Counted from the stretch's first letter, positions 7,239 to 17,042 are shown. The stretch is 24,404 nucleotides of DNA from SIG437 sp045576235 (GCA_045576235.1 JAZNGA010000039.1:1-24404); one strand, 5' to 3'. Numbers and translations: made by a program. The notes: a model not told the origin generated them from the sequence alone.

Positions 7239-8672
7239 TTAAATTCTTGAATACAGCTCGTTTAAACGGCGATATTTTGCTTTATCAATGCTATCAAGCT
7301 GTTCCTTTGTGATTCTGTATCCCCAGTTGCCCTCAGCTTTGCCTGGGGTGTTTAATCGAGTGTCTGAGCCATAGCCAAGCAAATCCTGAATGGGCATAAT
7401 GACCAGTCCTGCATGAGATGCAAGCATAGTACGGATTATGGCATCGCAGCCGTTTTCCCAGGCTTCTTCTTTATGACCGCAATACGCAAGCATATTGCGT
7501 CTATTTTTGTCATCGAGCTCCCACAAATATCCAAGCAAGGTGTTGTTATCGTGGGTTCCTGTATATGCCACGCAATGATTAGGATAGTTATGGGGAAGAT
7601 GAGGAGAATTTTTGTCGCCCATAAAGGCAAATTGGAAAACTTTCATACCAGGAAAACCGCTCGCTTGGAGAAGTTTAACGACATCTTCGGTGATGAGACC
7701 TAAATCTTCTGCAATAATCATTGTATCAGTTAAGCTGTCATTAATTGCATTAATCAGCTTCATACCGGGACCTTTGGTCATAACACCTTCTTTTGCTGTT
7801 TTTGCCCAAGCGGGAACTTCCCAAAAGGATTCAATGGCCCTAAAGTGGTCAATTCGAATCCCGTCGAACATTTTTGCTAGGTGGGAAATTCTATCTTTCC
7901 ACCATCTAAAACCATCTGCTTCCATTGCTTCCCAGTCGTATATGGGATTTCCCCAAAGCTGGCCTTCTGTAGAAAAATAATCAGGTGGAACACCTGCAAC
8001 AGTAACAGGTAAATTGTCTTCGCTAAGCTTAAAAAGTTGTTTATCTGCCCACACATCGCTGCTGTCAAGGGCAACATAAATAGGCATATCACCAATAATT
8101 TGAATGCCTTTGCTGTTTGCGTATTTTTTTATTTCTGCCCATTGTGTAAAAAATTCATATTGAATAAACTTCCACATAAATAAGTCTTCGTCATTATAAG
8201 TCTCGCTGTCCCATTTATACCATGGTTTGTTGGCGTTTGCGTTTTTAATAGCCATGAATTTACAAAAGTTCTCAATATATGGGCTTTGAGCTATAAGCCT
8301 TTCAATTTCTGCTTTGTTGGTGGCTCGGCATGCGGCAATCTTTAAAATTGCCAGTCTTTCATTATACAAACGCTCATATTCACACACATAAGGAGTATGT
8401 TGTTTTTGTGAGATGAGCTCATCTTTAGTCAACAGACCCTTGTTATGTAGAATTTCCAAACTGACAAAGTAGGGGTTGCCCGCAAAGGAGGATGTAGACT
8501 TGTAGGGGGAATTGCATTCATCAGATGGACAAAACGGCAAGACCTGCCAGTAAGAATAGCCGCAATCGGCTAAAAAATCAATAAATAATTTTCCTTGGTA
8601 ACCAAAGTCGCCAATGGAATAATCCCCAAATAAGGAGGATATATGCATCAAAATACCGCTTTTTCTCTCCAA
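7239..8672 (-). CDS. malQ: 4-alpha-glucanotransferase (GH77, amylomaltase)
   Basis: A 477-residue GH77 enzyme that moves alpha-1,4-glucan chains between maltodextrins and releases glucose, lengthening short chains so that phosphorylase can use them. Visible: the opening ERKSGILMHISSL, the SPYKSTSSFAGNP substrate loop (55-67), nucleophile Asp275 in RIDHFRA, acid/base Glu322 in AEDLG, and Asp375 in GTHDNNT. Length is normal for bacterial amylomaltase. The start is a TTG at 8672 with GGAG 8 nt upstream. The next Met (residue 9) would remove the conserved ERKSG opening. It is transcribed away from glgB, from a promoter holding a perfect palindrome, so expression may be set separately from, but near, the synthesis operon. 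Confidence 0.95.
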   Translation of the reverse strand: MERKSGILMHISSLFGDYSIGDFGYQGKLFIDFLADCGYSYWQVLPFCPSDECNSPYKSTSSFAGNPYFVSLEILHNKGLLTKDELISQKQHTPYVCEYERLYNERLAILKIAACRATNKAEIERLIAQSPYIENFCKFMAIKNANANKPWYKWDSETYNDEDLFMWKFIQYEFFTQWAEIKKYANSKGIQIIGDMPIYVALDSSDVWADKQLFKLSEDNLPVTVAGVPPDYFSTEGQLWGNPIYDWEAMEADGFRWWKDRISHLAKMFDGIRIDHFRAIESFWEVPAWAKTAKEGVMTKGPGMKLINAINDSLTDTMIIAEDLGLITEDVVKLLQASGFPGMKVFQFAFMGDKNSPHLPHNYPNHCVAYTGTHDNNTLLGYLWELDDKNRRNMLAYCGHKEEAWENGCDAIIRTMLASHAGLVIMPIQDLLGYGSDTRLNTPGKAEGNWGYRITKEQLDSIDKAKYRRLNELYSRI

Positions 8673-8710
8673 AAAATCAACTCCATTTTAGTAAAAGCAT
8701 AATTATCATA

Positions 8711-8739
8711 ATGATATCACATTTTAGCTAAAATTGCAA
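8711..8739 (-). promoter_or_regulatory. malQ promoter
   Basis: Minus-strand TTGCAA (8734-8739), 17-bp spacer, TATCAT (8711-8716). The spacer holds the palindrome at 8721-8734. The divergent glgB promoter is about 60 bp away. Confidence 0.65.
8721..8734. promoter_or_regulatory. perfect 14-bp palindrome, candidate operator
   Basis: ATTTTAGCTAAAAT is its own reverse complement and lies between the -35 and -10 boxes of malQ, where a bound repressor would block polymerase. The regulator is unknown and none is encoded in this window. The centre is GC, not the CG usual for LacI/CcpA sites. Confidence 0.5.
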
Positions 8740-8796
8740 ATAAAAAAATCGAATAGTAGCAGCCTTTTTGGGGTTTTGAGGGGGATTGTCATATCC

Positions 8797-8825
8797 TTGA
8801 CATAAATGGTGTTTTGATGTATAAT
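8797..8825 (+). promoter_or_regulatory. promoter of the glg operon
   Basis: Perfect consensus TTGACA (8797-8802), 17-bp spacer, TATAAT (8820-8825). It lies 41 bp before the glgB ATG. No terminator is seen until after glgP, so it probably drives glgB-C-D-A-P. Confidence 0.9.
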
Positions 8826-8865
8826 ATTGTTAAGAAAAAGAAGATACCATGAGGAGAGATCCTTT

Positions 8866-10749
8866 ATGACAAAAAAAACATATAACGACCTTAATACTCT
8901 TCTTTGCGAATTTGCAACAGGAAAAAGTTCGCAGGCTTATAACATTATGGGCTGTCATAAAACGAAAGACGGGTATGTTTTCAGGGTTTGGGCGCCCAAT
9001 GCAGAGAATATCTTTGTTGTGGGCTCATTTAACAATTGGGATATATCAGCTTGTCCTATGCATAGCATTGGTTATGGAGTATGGGAGGCCACAGTTAATG
9101 AGGCGCAGATATATGATGAATATAAATACTATATTATAAAAAAGAATGGTGCAGCGGTTTATAAAAGTGACCCATATGCATTTCATGCATGTACACGCCC
9201 TGAAAATGCATCAAAAGTCTATGATTTAGAAGGCTTTAAATGGACGGATGCAGAATACTGCCGTAAACGGGCAAAGAAAGATGTTACAAGAGAACCTATG
9301 AATATTTATGAGGTTCATCTAGGATCGTGGCTTCAGCATGAAGATGGTAACTTTTTGTCTTATAAGGATATTGCCGACAAGCTTGTTAAATATGTTAAAA
9401 GTATGCATTATACTCATGTAGAGCTTATGCCTATCAGCGAATATCCCTATGACCCATCCTGGGGGTATCAGGTGACAGGGTATTATGCGCCGACATCACG
9501 ATATGGGACCCCTAAGGATTTTATGAAGTTGGTTGATAAATTCCACGCTGCAGGTATAGGTGTCATTTTGGATTGGGTAGGTGCGCATTTTCCTAAGGAC
9601 GAGAATGGACTATACGAATTTGATGGAAGTTGCCTGTATGAATCAAGTGATCCGCTTCAAAACGAACATCCGGACTGGAAGACCCGAATTTTTGATTATT
9701 CCAGATATGAGGTTAGATCGTTTTTAATATCAAATGTGGTATACTGGTTTGACAAATATCACATTGATGGTATTCGGGTAGATGCAGTTGCATCGATGCT
9801 TTATCTGGATTATGGCAGACAAGGCGGTCAGTGGCGTCCTAATCAATATGGTGGAAATATTAATATTAACGCAGTCGATTTTCTTCGCGACATGAACAGT
9901 GCTGCATTTAAATTTAACCCATCAGCCATTATGGTGGCTGAAGAATCTACTGCTTTTCCCATGGTGACGAAGCCAGGTTATGATGGAGGTCTTGGATTTA
10001 ATTTTAAATGGAATATGGGTTGGATGAATGATATGCTTGGTTATATGTCGTCCGATCCACTTTTCAGAAAAGGCAGACAAAACGATTTGACCTTTTCGCT
10101 GACCTATGCTTTTTCAGAAAATTATATTTTGCCTTTATCCCATGATGAAGTTGTTCATGGAAAAGCTTCAATGATTGGCAAGATGCCCGGAACTTATGAA
10201 GAAAAATTTGCAAACTTAAGAGCTTTTTATGGGTATATGATGGCTCATCCGGGGAAAAAGCTTAATTTTATGGGCAATGAATTTGCTCAATTTATTGAAT
10301 GGAATTATAAAAAGCCTCTCGAATGGTTTATGCTTGAGTATGACAAGCACAATGAAATGAAAAAATTTGTCAAAGACCTGAATGCTTTTTATCTTAACAA
10401 CGAAGCCTTTTGGGAGAACGACACAGACTGGACGGGTTTTCAGTGGATTGCTCATGATGATCATGACCAAAGCGTTATTTCCTTCATCCGTAGAGATAAT
10501 AAAGGCAGGGAAATAGTAGTTGTATGCAATTTTTGCCCTGTTATGCGAAAAAATTATCGAATTGGAGTGCCGGAGGAGGGAGAGTTTAAAGTTGTGCTTT
10601 CAAGTGATAGTTCTAAATATGGTGGAACAGGAACTAGGCTTCCAAGACGCAAAACAAAGAAAATACCTATGCATGGATTTGAGCAGTCAATTTCTGCATC
10701 CCTCCCGCCTCTTTCTACTGTGTATTATACGAAAGTGGTTAATAAATAA
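8866..10749 (+). CDS. glgB: 1,4-alpha-glucan branching enzyme
   Basis: A 627-residue GH13 branching enzyme that cuts an alpha-1,4 chain and reattaches it through an alpha-1,6 bond. An N-terminal CBM48-like beta domain (about 20-110, VFRVWAPNAENIFVVGSFNNW) is followed by the barrel. Catalytic residues are nucleophile Asp306 (GIRVDAV), Glu359 (VAEEST) and Asp427 (LSHDEV). Length fits the short type with one CBM48. Region I reads DWVGAHFPKD where DWVPxHFP is usual, a Pro-to-Gly change. I chose the ATG at 8866 because GAGGAG at 8851-8856 is well spaced and an upstream in-frame start would overlap the promoter and the transcription start. First gene of the operon; glgC follows after 41 bp. Confidence 0.96.
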   Translation: MTKKTYNDLNTLLCEFATGKSSQAYNIMGCHKTKDGYVFRVWAPNAENIFVVGSFNNWDISACPMHSIGYGVWEATVNEAQIYDEYKYYIIKKNGAAVYKSDPYAFHACTRPENASKVYDLEGFKWTDAEYCRKRAKKDVTREPMNIYEVHLGSWLQHEDGNFLSYKDIADKLVKYVKSMHYTHVELMPISEYPYDPSWGYQVTGYYAPTSRYGTPKDFMKLVDKFHAAGIGVILDWVGAHFPKDENGLYEFDGSCLYESSDPLQNEHPDWKTRIFDYSRYEVRSFLISNVVYWFDKYHIDGIRVDAVASMLYLDYGRQGGQWRPNQYGGNININAVDFLRDMNSAAFKFNPSAIMVAEESTAFPMVTKPGYDGGLGFNFKWNMGWMNDMLGYMSSDPLFRKGRQNDLTFSLTYAFSENYILPLSHDEVVHGKASMIGKMPGTYEEKFANLRAFYGYMMAHPGKKLNFMGNEFAQFIEWNYKKPLEWFMLEYDKHNEMKKFVKDLNAFYLNNEAFWENDTDWTGFQWIAHDDHDQSVISFIRRDNKGREIVVVCNFCPVMRKNYRIGVPEEGEFKVVLSSDSSKYGGTGTRLPRRKTKKIPMHGFEQSISASLPPLSTVYYTKVVNK

Positions 10750-10790
10750 GATAAAAATACATCTTATGATATGTAAAGGAGGCTATTCTT

Positions 10791-11975
10791 ATGTTGGACA
10801 GAAGAAAAAAATGTATTGCTATGCTGCTTGCAGGTGGACAGGGCAGCAGGTTGTTGGTTCTTACCAACAAAACAGCTAAGCCGGCAGTACCTTTTGGAGG
10901 TAAATATCGTATTATAGACTTTCCTCTTTCTAACTGTGTCAATTCGGGAATAGATACAGTTGGTATTTTGACGCAGTATCAGCCACTGGAGTTAAACGAT
11001 TACATAGGTAATGGTCAGCCCTGGGGACTTAACAGAAATTTTGGCGGTGTTCACATCTTACCACCATATGCACAATCAAAAAAAATGGAGTGGTATAAAG
11101 GAACAGCAAACGCTATATACCAAAACCTTCGCTTTATAAAAAGCTATAACCCCGAGCATGTAATCATTCTGTCGGGAGACCACATATATAAAATGGACTA
11201 CTCAAAGTTGCTTGGGTTTCATATTGAAAACGATGCAGAATGTACCATTGCTGTCCGCACGGTGCCTATGGAAGAGGCTAGCCGATTTGGTATTATGAAT
11301 GCTAACCCCGATGGTTCGATCTATGAATTTGAAGAAAAACCTAAAAACCCAAAGAGCAATTTGGCATCTATGGGCGTGTATATTTTTAAAAGTGATATTC
11401 TTTGCCAATACCTCATTGCAGATGAGGCAGATGAAAATTCGGATAACGATTTTGGAAAAAATGTTATACCAGCCCTCCTACGTGACCAAAGAAGGTTATA
11501 TGCGTACAAATTTGATGGCTACTGGAAGGATGTTGGTACAATACATAGCTTGTGGGAAGCTAATATGGAGCTTTTAGATGGCACTTTTAACATTCGTGAT
11601 AAGGTGTTCAAAACCTATGCACGAAACTATGCAAAACCACCTAGTTATATCGCTAAAAACAGCGAAATTAAAGATTCCTTTATTGCTGAAGGTTGCTCAG
11701 TCAAAGGTAAAATCAGTCACTCTGTTGTGTCTACTGGATGCACAATTGAAGAAGGGGTTGAAATACACGACAGTGTGATTATGCCTGAAGCTATTATAAA
11801 AAAGGGCTCGGTTATTAAGTATGCCATTATAGGTGAGGGTGCAGTTGTTGATGAAAACACAAGAATTGGCGACGTCCCTGAATTCTACGATGAAGAGGAA
11901 TGGGGCATCAGTGTAGTAGGAAAAAATGCACATATTGAAAAAAATACTACAATAAAGCCAAACCAGGTTGTGTGA
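10791..11975 (+). CDS. glgC: glucose-1-phosphate adenylyltransferase, catalytic subunit
   Basis: A 394-residue nucleotidyltransferase making ADP-glucose from ATP and glucose-1-P, the committed step of glycogen synthesis. Seen: the nucleotide loop LAGGQGSRL (13-21), KPAVPFGGKYR (30-40), GTANAIYQN (104-112), metal-binding Asp130 in SGDHIYKMDY, EEKPK (181-185), SNLASMGVYIF (189-199), and a left-handed beta-helix C-terminal domain with hexapeptide-like repeats (from about 290). The nucleotide loop is followed by LLVLT rather than the usual LxPLT-type sequence. AAAGGAGG lies 7 nt before the ATG. The adjacent glgD encodes the partner subunit; in studied Bacillota GlgC/GlgD form a heterotetramer more active than GlgC alone. 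Confidence 0.96.
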   Translation: MLDRRKKCIAMLLAGGQGSRLLVLTNKTAKPAVPFGGKYRIIDFPLSNCVNSGIDTVGILTQYQPLELNDYIGNGQPWGLNRNFGGVHILPPYAQSKKMEWYKGTANAIYQNLRFIKSYNPEHVIILSGDHIYKMDYSKLLGFHIENDAECTIAVRTVPMEEASRFGIMNANPDGSIYEFEEKPKNPKSNLASMGVYIFKSDILCQYLIADEADENSDNDFGKNVIPALLRDQRRLYAYKFDGYWKDVGTIHSLWEANMELLDGTFNIRDKVFKTYARNYAKPPSYIAKNSEIKDSFIAEGCSVKGKISHSVVSTGCTIEEGVEIHDSVIMPEAIIKKGSVIKYAIIGEGAVVDENTRIGDVPEFYDEEEWGISVVGKNAHIEKNTTIKPNQVV

Positions 11976-11991
11976 GAGGAGAAGTGTGACT

Positions 11992-13107
11992 ATGAATAGA
12001 ATGTCGGGCATCATTTTTTCCAATATTTATGATGGTGTATTAGGGGACCTTACAGCAAAACGAACGGTAGCATCTTTGCCTTTTGGCGGAAGATACAGAC
12101 AGATTGATTATGTTTTATCTAACATGGTGAATTCTAACATTACATCCGTCGGAGTTATTACAAAATATAATTATGAATCTCTTATGGACCATCTTGGTTC
12201 ATGTGAAGAATGGGACCTTAATCGCAAAAGCGGTGGTTTGTTTATTATTCCGCCGTTTGCATCTGGAAAGGCTGAGGTGTATCACGGCAAATTGGAGGCA
12301 CTTTATACTGCTCTTAACTTTTTGAATTCCCAAAAAAGTGAATACATTGTACTTTCTGACACAATAACTATATGCAATATAGATTATGAGGCGGTACTTG
12401 TCGAACATATTGCATCAGGCAAGGATATTACTGTTGTTGTTTCGCCTCAAAAAGAGGATGGCATTCATTATCCTATAGTTTTCGAAGCAAACAATGACAG
12501 TAGTGCAAAAAATATTAATGTAAACTATGAAGCAAAAGACGGCTCTTTTGTTGGACTTGGTATGTTTATTATGAAGCGTGAAGTCCTTATAGAAGTGGTT
12601 ACTGAATGTGTTGCGGCAGGACGTTATCACTTTGAAAAAGATTTTTTGCAGAAATATTTTAACCAAGGCAGGCTCACGGTTAATTTGTATGAATTTGATG
12701 GAGTTGTGCTTAGAAACCGAGATATTACAGCCTATCTTAAAAATAACATCAAGCTTATTGATGAAGAAGTTCATAAAGGACTATATAAATCATCAGCGCC
12801 TATCTATACAAAGGTTCATGATGAGATACCTACCTATTACGGAGAGCGTTCTGTAGTTGATGAATGCATCGTTGCAGATGGCTGCAAAGTTTATGGTGGA
12901 CTTAAAAATTCTGTTATATTCCGAGATGTAACGATAGGGGAAGGAGCGCAGGTAATCGGTTCTATTGTTATGCAAGGAACCATCATTAAAGAGGGCGCCC
13001 ATGTTGAAAATGCTATAATTGATAAGAATGTAACAATAACAGAGGGAACTCGACTTATAGGTGCTCAAACCAGTCCTATTATTATAAAGAAAGGTGAGAC
13101 CATATGA
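11992..13107 (+). CDS. glgD: glucose-1-phosphate adenylyltransferase, GlgD subunit
   Basis: A 371-residue GlgC paralogue that acts as modulating partner of GlgC. The region equal to the GlgC nucleotide loop reads FSNIYDGVLGDLTAKR and lacks the GGxGxRL signature, as expected for GlgD. LPFGGRYRQIDYVLSNMVNS (29-48) and the C-terminal beta-helix repeats (from about 270) are kept. I placed the start at the ATG at 11992 with GAGGAG 10 nt upstream, inside the end of glgC; upstream in-frame GTG codons would overlap the ribosome site. It overlaps glgA by 4 nt (ATGA), indicating translational coupling. Confidence 0.93.
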   Translation: MNRMSGIIFSNIYDGVLGDLTAKRTVASLPFGGRYRQIDYVLSNMVNSNITSVGVITKYNYESLMDHLGSCEEWDLNRKSGGLFIIPPFASGKAEVYHGKLEALYTALNFLNSQKSEYIVLSDTITICNIDYEAVLVEHIASGKDITVVVSPQKEDGIHYPIVFEANNDSSAKNINVNYEAKDGSFVGLGMFIMKREVLIEVVTECVAAGRYHFEKDFLQKYFNQGRLTVNLYEFDGVVLRNRDITAYLKNNIKLIDEEVHKGLYKSSAPIYTKVHDEIPTYYGERSVVDECIVADGCKVYGGLKNSVIFRDVTIGEGAQVIGSIVMQGTIIKEGAHVENAIIDKNVTITEGTRLIGAQTSPIIIKKGETI

Positions 13108-14531
13108 AGATACTTTATGCCGCAAGCGAGGCTGCGCCTTATATAAAAAGTGGCGGTCTTGGCGATGTTGCGCAGGCCCTTCCTGCGGCTTTGGCTAAGG
13201 AAAAAGATGTTGAGGTAAGTGTATTTATACCATACTATAAATCGATTAAAGATAACCCCGATATTAAGGTTGAATTTGTCAAAAAATTTACTGTTTTAGT
13301 TGCGTGGCGTAGAGAATATGTTGGTATTTTCAAAGCAGTAAGTCGAAGCAAAAAATTAAATTATTATTTTGTCGACAACGAGCATTATTTTTATCGTGAC
13401 GGTATTTACGGTCACTATGATGACGGCGAAAGATTTGCCTTTTTTTCTTTGGCGATTTTGGAAGCTATGCGTCAAATGGATTATTTTCCTGATATAATTC
13501 ATTGCAATGATTGGCAAACAGCACTTATTCCGGTGCTCAAAAAAGCCTTGTATCACGGTGTTTATGACAACGCGCGGACTGTGTTTACCATTCATAATAT
13601 TGAATATCAAGGCAAGATGCCAAATGAATTCATGCAGGATGTTATTGGCGTTGACGAATATTATAGAAATGTTTTAACCTATGACAACTGCATTAATTTT
13701 ATGAAAAGTGCTATCGTCATGGCAGATAAGGTAACCACTGTATCTAGAACTTATTCTCATGAAATTCGACATGCATATTTTGCTCACGGGTTGCAGGATG
13801 TTTTAAAAGAAAATGAATATAAAATTGCAGGCATTGTCAATGGTATTAATACTGACTTGTATAATCCTGCAAAGGATTCACTTATTTTTGAAAACTATAC
13901 TGCAACAGACCTTTCAGGAAAAGCTAAAAATAAGGCTGAACTTCAGAAAATGCTTGGTCTTGCAGCTTTGCCTGATGTGCCGATGATAGCTATGATTTCC
14001 AGGTTGGTAAGTCATAAAGGGCTCGACCTTGTGGAATATGTTATGAACGAGCTTATGCAAAGAAACTTGCAGTTTGTAGTCATAGGCACGGGCAATTCAA
14101 AATATGAGGATATGTTTAATTTTAACGCCTATATTCATCACGATAAAATGTCTGCCAATATTACCTTTAACCCTGAACTTGCAAATAAGCTTTATGCAGC
14201 GGCAGATATGTTCCTGATGCCGTCTAAAAGTGAGCCATGTGGCCTTTCCCAGCTTATTGCAATGCGTTACGGAACTGTGCCTATTGTCCGTGAAACCGGC
14301 GGACTTGTTGACACGGTGCCACCACTGAATGTGGAAACATTAGAGGGTAAAGGCTTTACCTTTAAGGGTTATAATGCCCACGATATGCTTGGTGCAATTG
14401 ACCGTTGTATTGATTTTTACAGTAATCGTGAAAAGTGGGAGAAGCACATAAAGAATCTCATTAAATATAACAGCGGTTGGAAGAATTCGGTAAGTGAGTA
14501 TTTAAATCTATATCACGAGTTAATACAATAG
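13104..14531 (+). CDS. glgA: glycogen synthase (ADP-glucose, GT5)
   Basis: A 475-residue GT5 glucosyltransferase adding glucose from ADP-glucose to the growing alpha-1,4 chain. Visible: KSGGLGDVA (15-23, ADP-glucose binding), HCNDWQTALIP (133-143), NGINTDLYNP (246-255), ISRLVSHKG (298-306), and the C-terminal SEPCGLSQ (376-383) with ETGGLVDTV (397-405). Length is normal. Its ATG overlaps the glgD stop, and its ribosome site AAAGGTGAG lies within glgD. glgP follows 9 bp later. Confidence 0.96.
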   Translation: MKILYAASEAAPYIKSGGLGDVAQALPAALAKEKDVEVSVFIPYYKSIKDNPDIKVEFVKKFTVLVAWRREYVGIFKAVSRSKKLNYYFVDNEHYFYRDGIYGHYDDGERFAFFSLAILEAMRQMDYFPDIIHCNDWQTALIPVLKKALYHGVYDNARTVFTIHNIEYQGKMPNEFMQDVIGVDEYYRNVLTYDNCINFMKSAIVMADKVTTVSRTYSHEIRHAYFAHGLQDVLKENEYKIAGIVNGINTDLYNPAKDSLIFENYTATDLSGKAKNKAELQKMLGLAALPDVPMIAMISRLVSHKGLDLVEYVMNELMQRNLQFVVIGTGNSKYEDMFNFNAYIHHDKMSANITFNPELANKLYAAADMFLMPSKSEPCGLSQLIAMRYGTVPIVRETGGLVDTVPPLNVETLEGKGFTFKGYNAHDMLGAIDRCIDFYSNREKWEKHIKNLIKYNSGWKNSVSEYLNLYHELIQ

Positions 14532-14540
14532 GAGAAAAAA

Positions 14541-17042
14541 ATGGAAAAGAACAAAAATAAGGTATCAACAAAGAAAGAAGCAACGACTTCAGCTTCAAAG
14601 AAAACAAAAACAGAAGCATCACTACAGAAAACTTCAAAGAAGAATTCTGAAATTCAGATGCTTTCCAAAGCATGTGATAGACTTTTTGGTTGTGACATTA
14701 AAGAAGCTACATCACAGCAGATGTACAAATCCCTTTGCTGTGTTGTTCAGGATCTTCTTGCTATAAAGCGAAAGAAGTTTCATGATAAATACCGTAAAAA
14801 TGGAGATAAACAGGTTTATTATATGTCAATGGAGTTTTTGGTTGGCACGTCACTCCGCAACAATCTATATAATCTTGGGATTGAAGAAGATTTTGCCAAG
14901 GCAGTGAAAAAATGCGGGTTTAACATTCAAGATATGTACGATATGGAGCCGGATGCAGGCCTCGGAAACGGTGGTCTGGGAAGGCTTGCGTCTTGCTATC
15001 TTGACTCAATGACAAGTGTTGGACTGCCCGGAACGGGATTTTCAATTCGATATGAATTTGGTATTTTCAAGCAGAAAATAGTCGATGGATGGCAGATGGA
15101 GTTCCCTGATGACTGGCTTAGCATGGGAGATGTTTGGCTTAATCCCAGAGAAGACGAAGCTGTTGAAGTAAAGTTTGGTGGTGAAGTTAATGGTTGGGAT
15201 GATAATGGAAAGTATAAGGTTGCACACACAAATTATAATTCTGTTATTGCTGTACCCTATGATATGTATATCTCAGGATACGACACAGGAGCGGTTAATA
15301 AACTGGTCCTGTGGAGTGCAAAATCTAAAAACCGTTTTGATATGGCCGCCTTTTCCCGGGGAGATTATGCGAAATCGCTTGAAGAGAATACTATGGCAGA
15401 GGTTATTTCAAAAGTTCTTTACCCTGCCGATGATCATATTGCAGGTAAAATACTAAGATTAAAGCAGCAGTATTTACTTGTATCTGCTTCGCTGCAAAGT
15501 ATTATAAACAACTACATAAAGCGTTATGGTACACTTGATAAGCTTTCTGAAAAAGTTGCTATTCACATTAATGATACACATCCGGCTCTTTGTGTGCCTG
15601 AGCTTATGCGTATTCTTGTGGATGAATATGATTATGGTTGGGACGATGCGTGGAAAGTTACATGCGAAACATTGACTTATACAAACCATACAGTTATGAG
15701 TGAGGCTCTTGAACGCTGGAATGAAAACCTGTTCAAAGAACAATTGCCCAGAATCCACCAAATTGTATGCGAAATTAACCGTCGTCTGGTTGCGCAGCTT
15801 CATATGGTTTATCCAGGGGATATCGCAAAGATTGATTATATGGCGGTGATAGCCCATGGAGAAGTTCGTATGGCTAACCTTTGCCTTGCTGCCTGTCACA
15901 AGGTAAACGGTGTTTCAAAGCTTCATAGTGATATCTTGAAAAACGGTATTTTCCACGATTATTATCATATTTCCAAGGATAAATTTACAAATGTAACCAA
16001 TGGTATAGCATATAGAAGATGGCTCTGTCAGTCTAATCCTGAGCTTACTGCATACCTGACAGAATTAATCGGTGACGGCTTTAAACACGATAGCATGGAG
16101 CTTGAAAAACTTTTGCAATATGCTGACGACGAAAAGGTATTAAATAAGCTTTCCGAAATTAAGCATAGCAACAAGGTTCGCCTTGCAAATTATATCGCTG
16201 AGGTAAATGGAATTAATGTGTCCCCAGATTCTATATTTGATATTCAAGTTAAGCGTCTTCATGAATACAAGCGTCAACTTTTAAACGTGCTTCACATTTT
16301 ATACCTTTACAACAAAATAAAGAATAATCCAAATGGTGATTATGTTCCAAGAACGTTTATCTTTGCAGCAAAGGCATCGGCGGGTTATGTTATGGCGAAA
16401 CAAATTATCCGTTTAATTGTTGCCGTATCAGATATGATTAACTCCGACCCTCAGGTTCGTGATAAAATCAAGGTTGTATTTATCGAAGACTACAAAGTTT
16501 CTCTTGCTGAGATTATTATTCCTGCAGCAGATATTTCTGAACAAATTTCTATTGCGGGCAAAGAAGCATCGGGAACAGGTAATATGAAGCTTATGATTAA
16601 CGGTGCTGTAACTTTAGGAACCTTAGATGGTGCCAATGTTGAAATACACGAGCAAGTTGGGGACGAAAATATGTTTCTATTTGGTCTTCACGCAGATGAA
16701 GTGGAGGAGCTTTGGAGAAGAGGCTATCGCCCCACTGATTATTTGGATAATAATCCTGAGCTTAAGGCGGTTATCAATATGCTCACATCAGGAGTTTTAG
16801 GCGTTAAATTTGAGGATATTAGACGCTCACTCCTCACAAACGATTTTGGCGTTGCAGACAATTATATGATTTTGGCTGACTTTGCCGACTATGTAAGAGC
16901 TCACGAGGATGCCGAAAAAGCTTATCGCTCAAAGCTTGATTTTGCCCGTATGTCTTTGGTTAATATAGCAAAGGCAGGGATTTTCTCTTCGGACAGAGCT
17001 ATAAAAGAATATGCAGATAACATTTGGAATATGAGGTATTAA
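14541..17042 (+). CDS. glgP: glycogen/maltodextrin phosphorylase (GT35)
   Basis: An 833-residue PLP enzyme releasing glucose-1-P from alpha-1,4 chain ends, the breakdown counterpart of GlgA in the same operon. Visible: YYMSMEFLVG (93-102), EPDAGLGNGGLGRLASCYLDS (136-156), HINDTHPAL (342-350), VKRLHEYKRQ (570-579), and the PLP site EASGTGNMK with Lys683. Odd: the first 38 or so residues are a Lys/Thr/Ser/Glu-rich low-complexity tail absent from typical enzymes, ahead of the normal start of the fold. The ATG has GGAG 8 nt upstream, and no later Met before the fold has a comparable site. A long hairpin follows the stop codon directly. Confidence 0.95.
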   Translation: MEKNKNKVSTKKEATTSASKKTKTEASLQKTSKKNSEIQMLSKACDRLFGCDIKEATSQQMYKSLCCVVQDLLAIKRKKFHDKYRKNGDKQVYYMSMEFLVGTSLRNNLYNLGIEEDFAKAVKKCGFNIQDMYDMEPDAGLGNGGLGRLASCYLDSMTSVGLPGTGFSIRYEFGIFKQKIVDGWQMEFPDDWLSMGDVWLNPREDEAVEVKFGGEVNGWDDNGKYKVAHTNYNSVIAVPYDMYISGYDTGAVNKLVLWSAKSKNRFDMAAFSRGDYAKSLEENTMAEVISKVLYPADDHIAGKILRLKQQYLLVSASLQSIINNYIKRYGTLDKLSEKVAIHINDTHPALCVPELMRILVDEYDYGWDDAWKVTCETLTYTNHTVMSEALERWNENLFKEQLPRIHQIVCEINRRLVAQLHMVYPGDIAKIDYMAVIAHGEVRMANLCLAACHKVNGVSKLHSDILKNGIFHDYYHISKDKFTNVTNGIAYRRWLCQSNPELTAYLTELIGDGFKHDSMELEKLLQYADDEKVLNKLSEIKHSNKVRLANYIAEVNGINVSPDSIFDIQVKRLHEYKRQLLNVLHILYLYNKIKNNPNGDYVPRTFIFAAKASAGYVMAKQIIRLIVAVSDMINSDPQVRDKIKVVFIEDYKVSLAEIIIPAADISEQISIAGKEASGTGNMKLMINGAVTLGTLDGANVEIHEQVGDENMFLFGLHADEVEELWRRGYRPTDYLDNNPELKAVINMLTSGVLGVKFEDIRRSLLTNDFGVADNYMILADFADYVRAHEDAEKAYRSKLDFARMSLVNIAKAGIFSSDRAIKEYADNIWNMRY

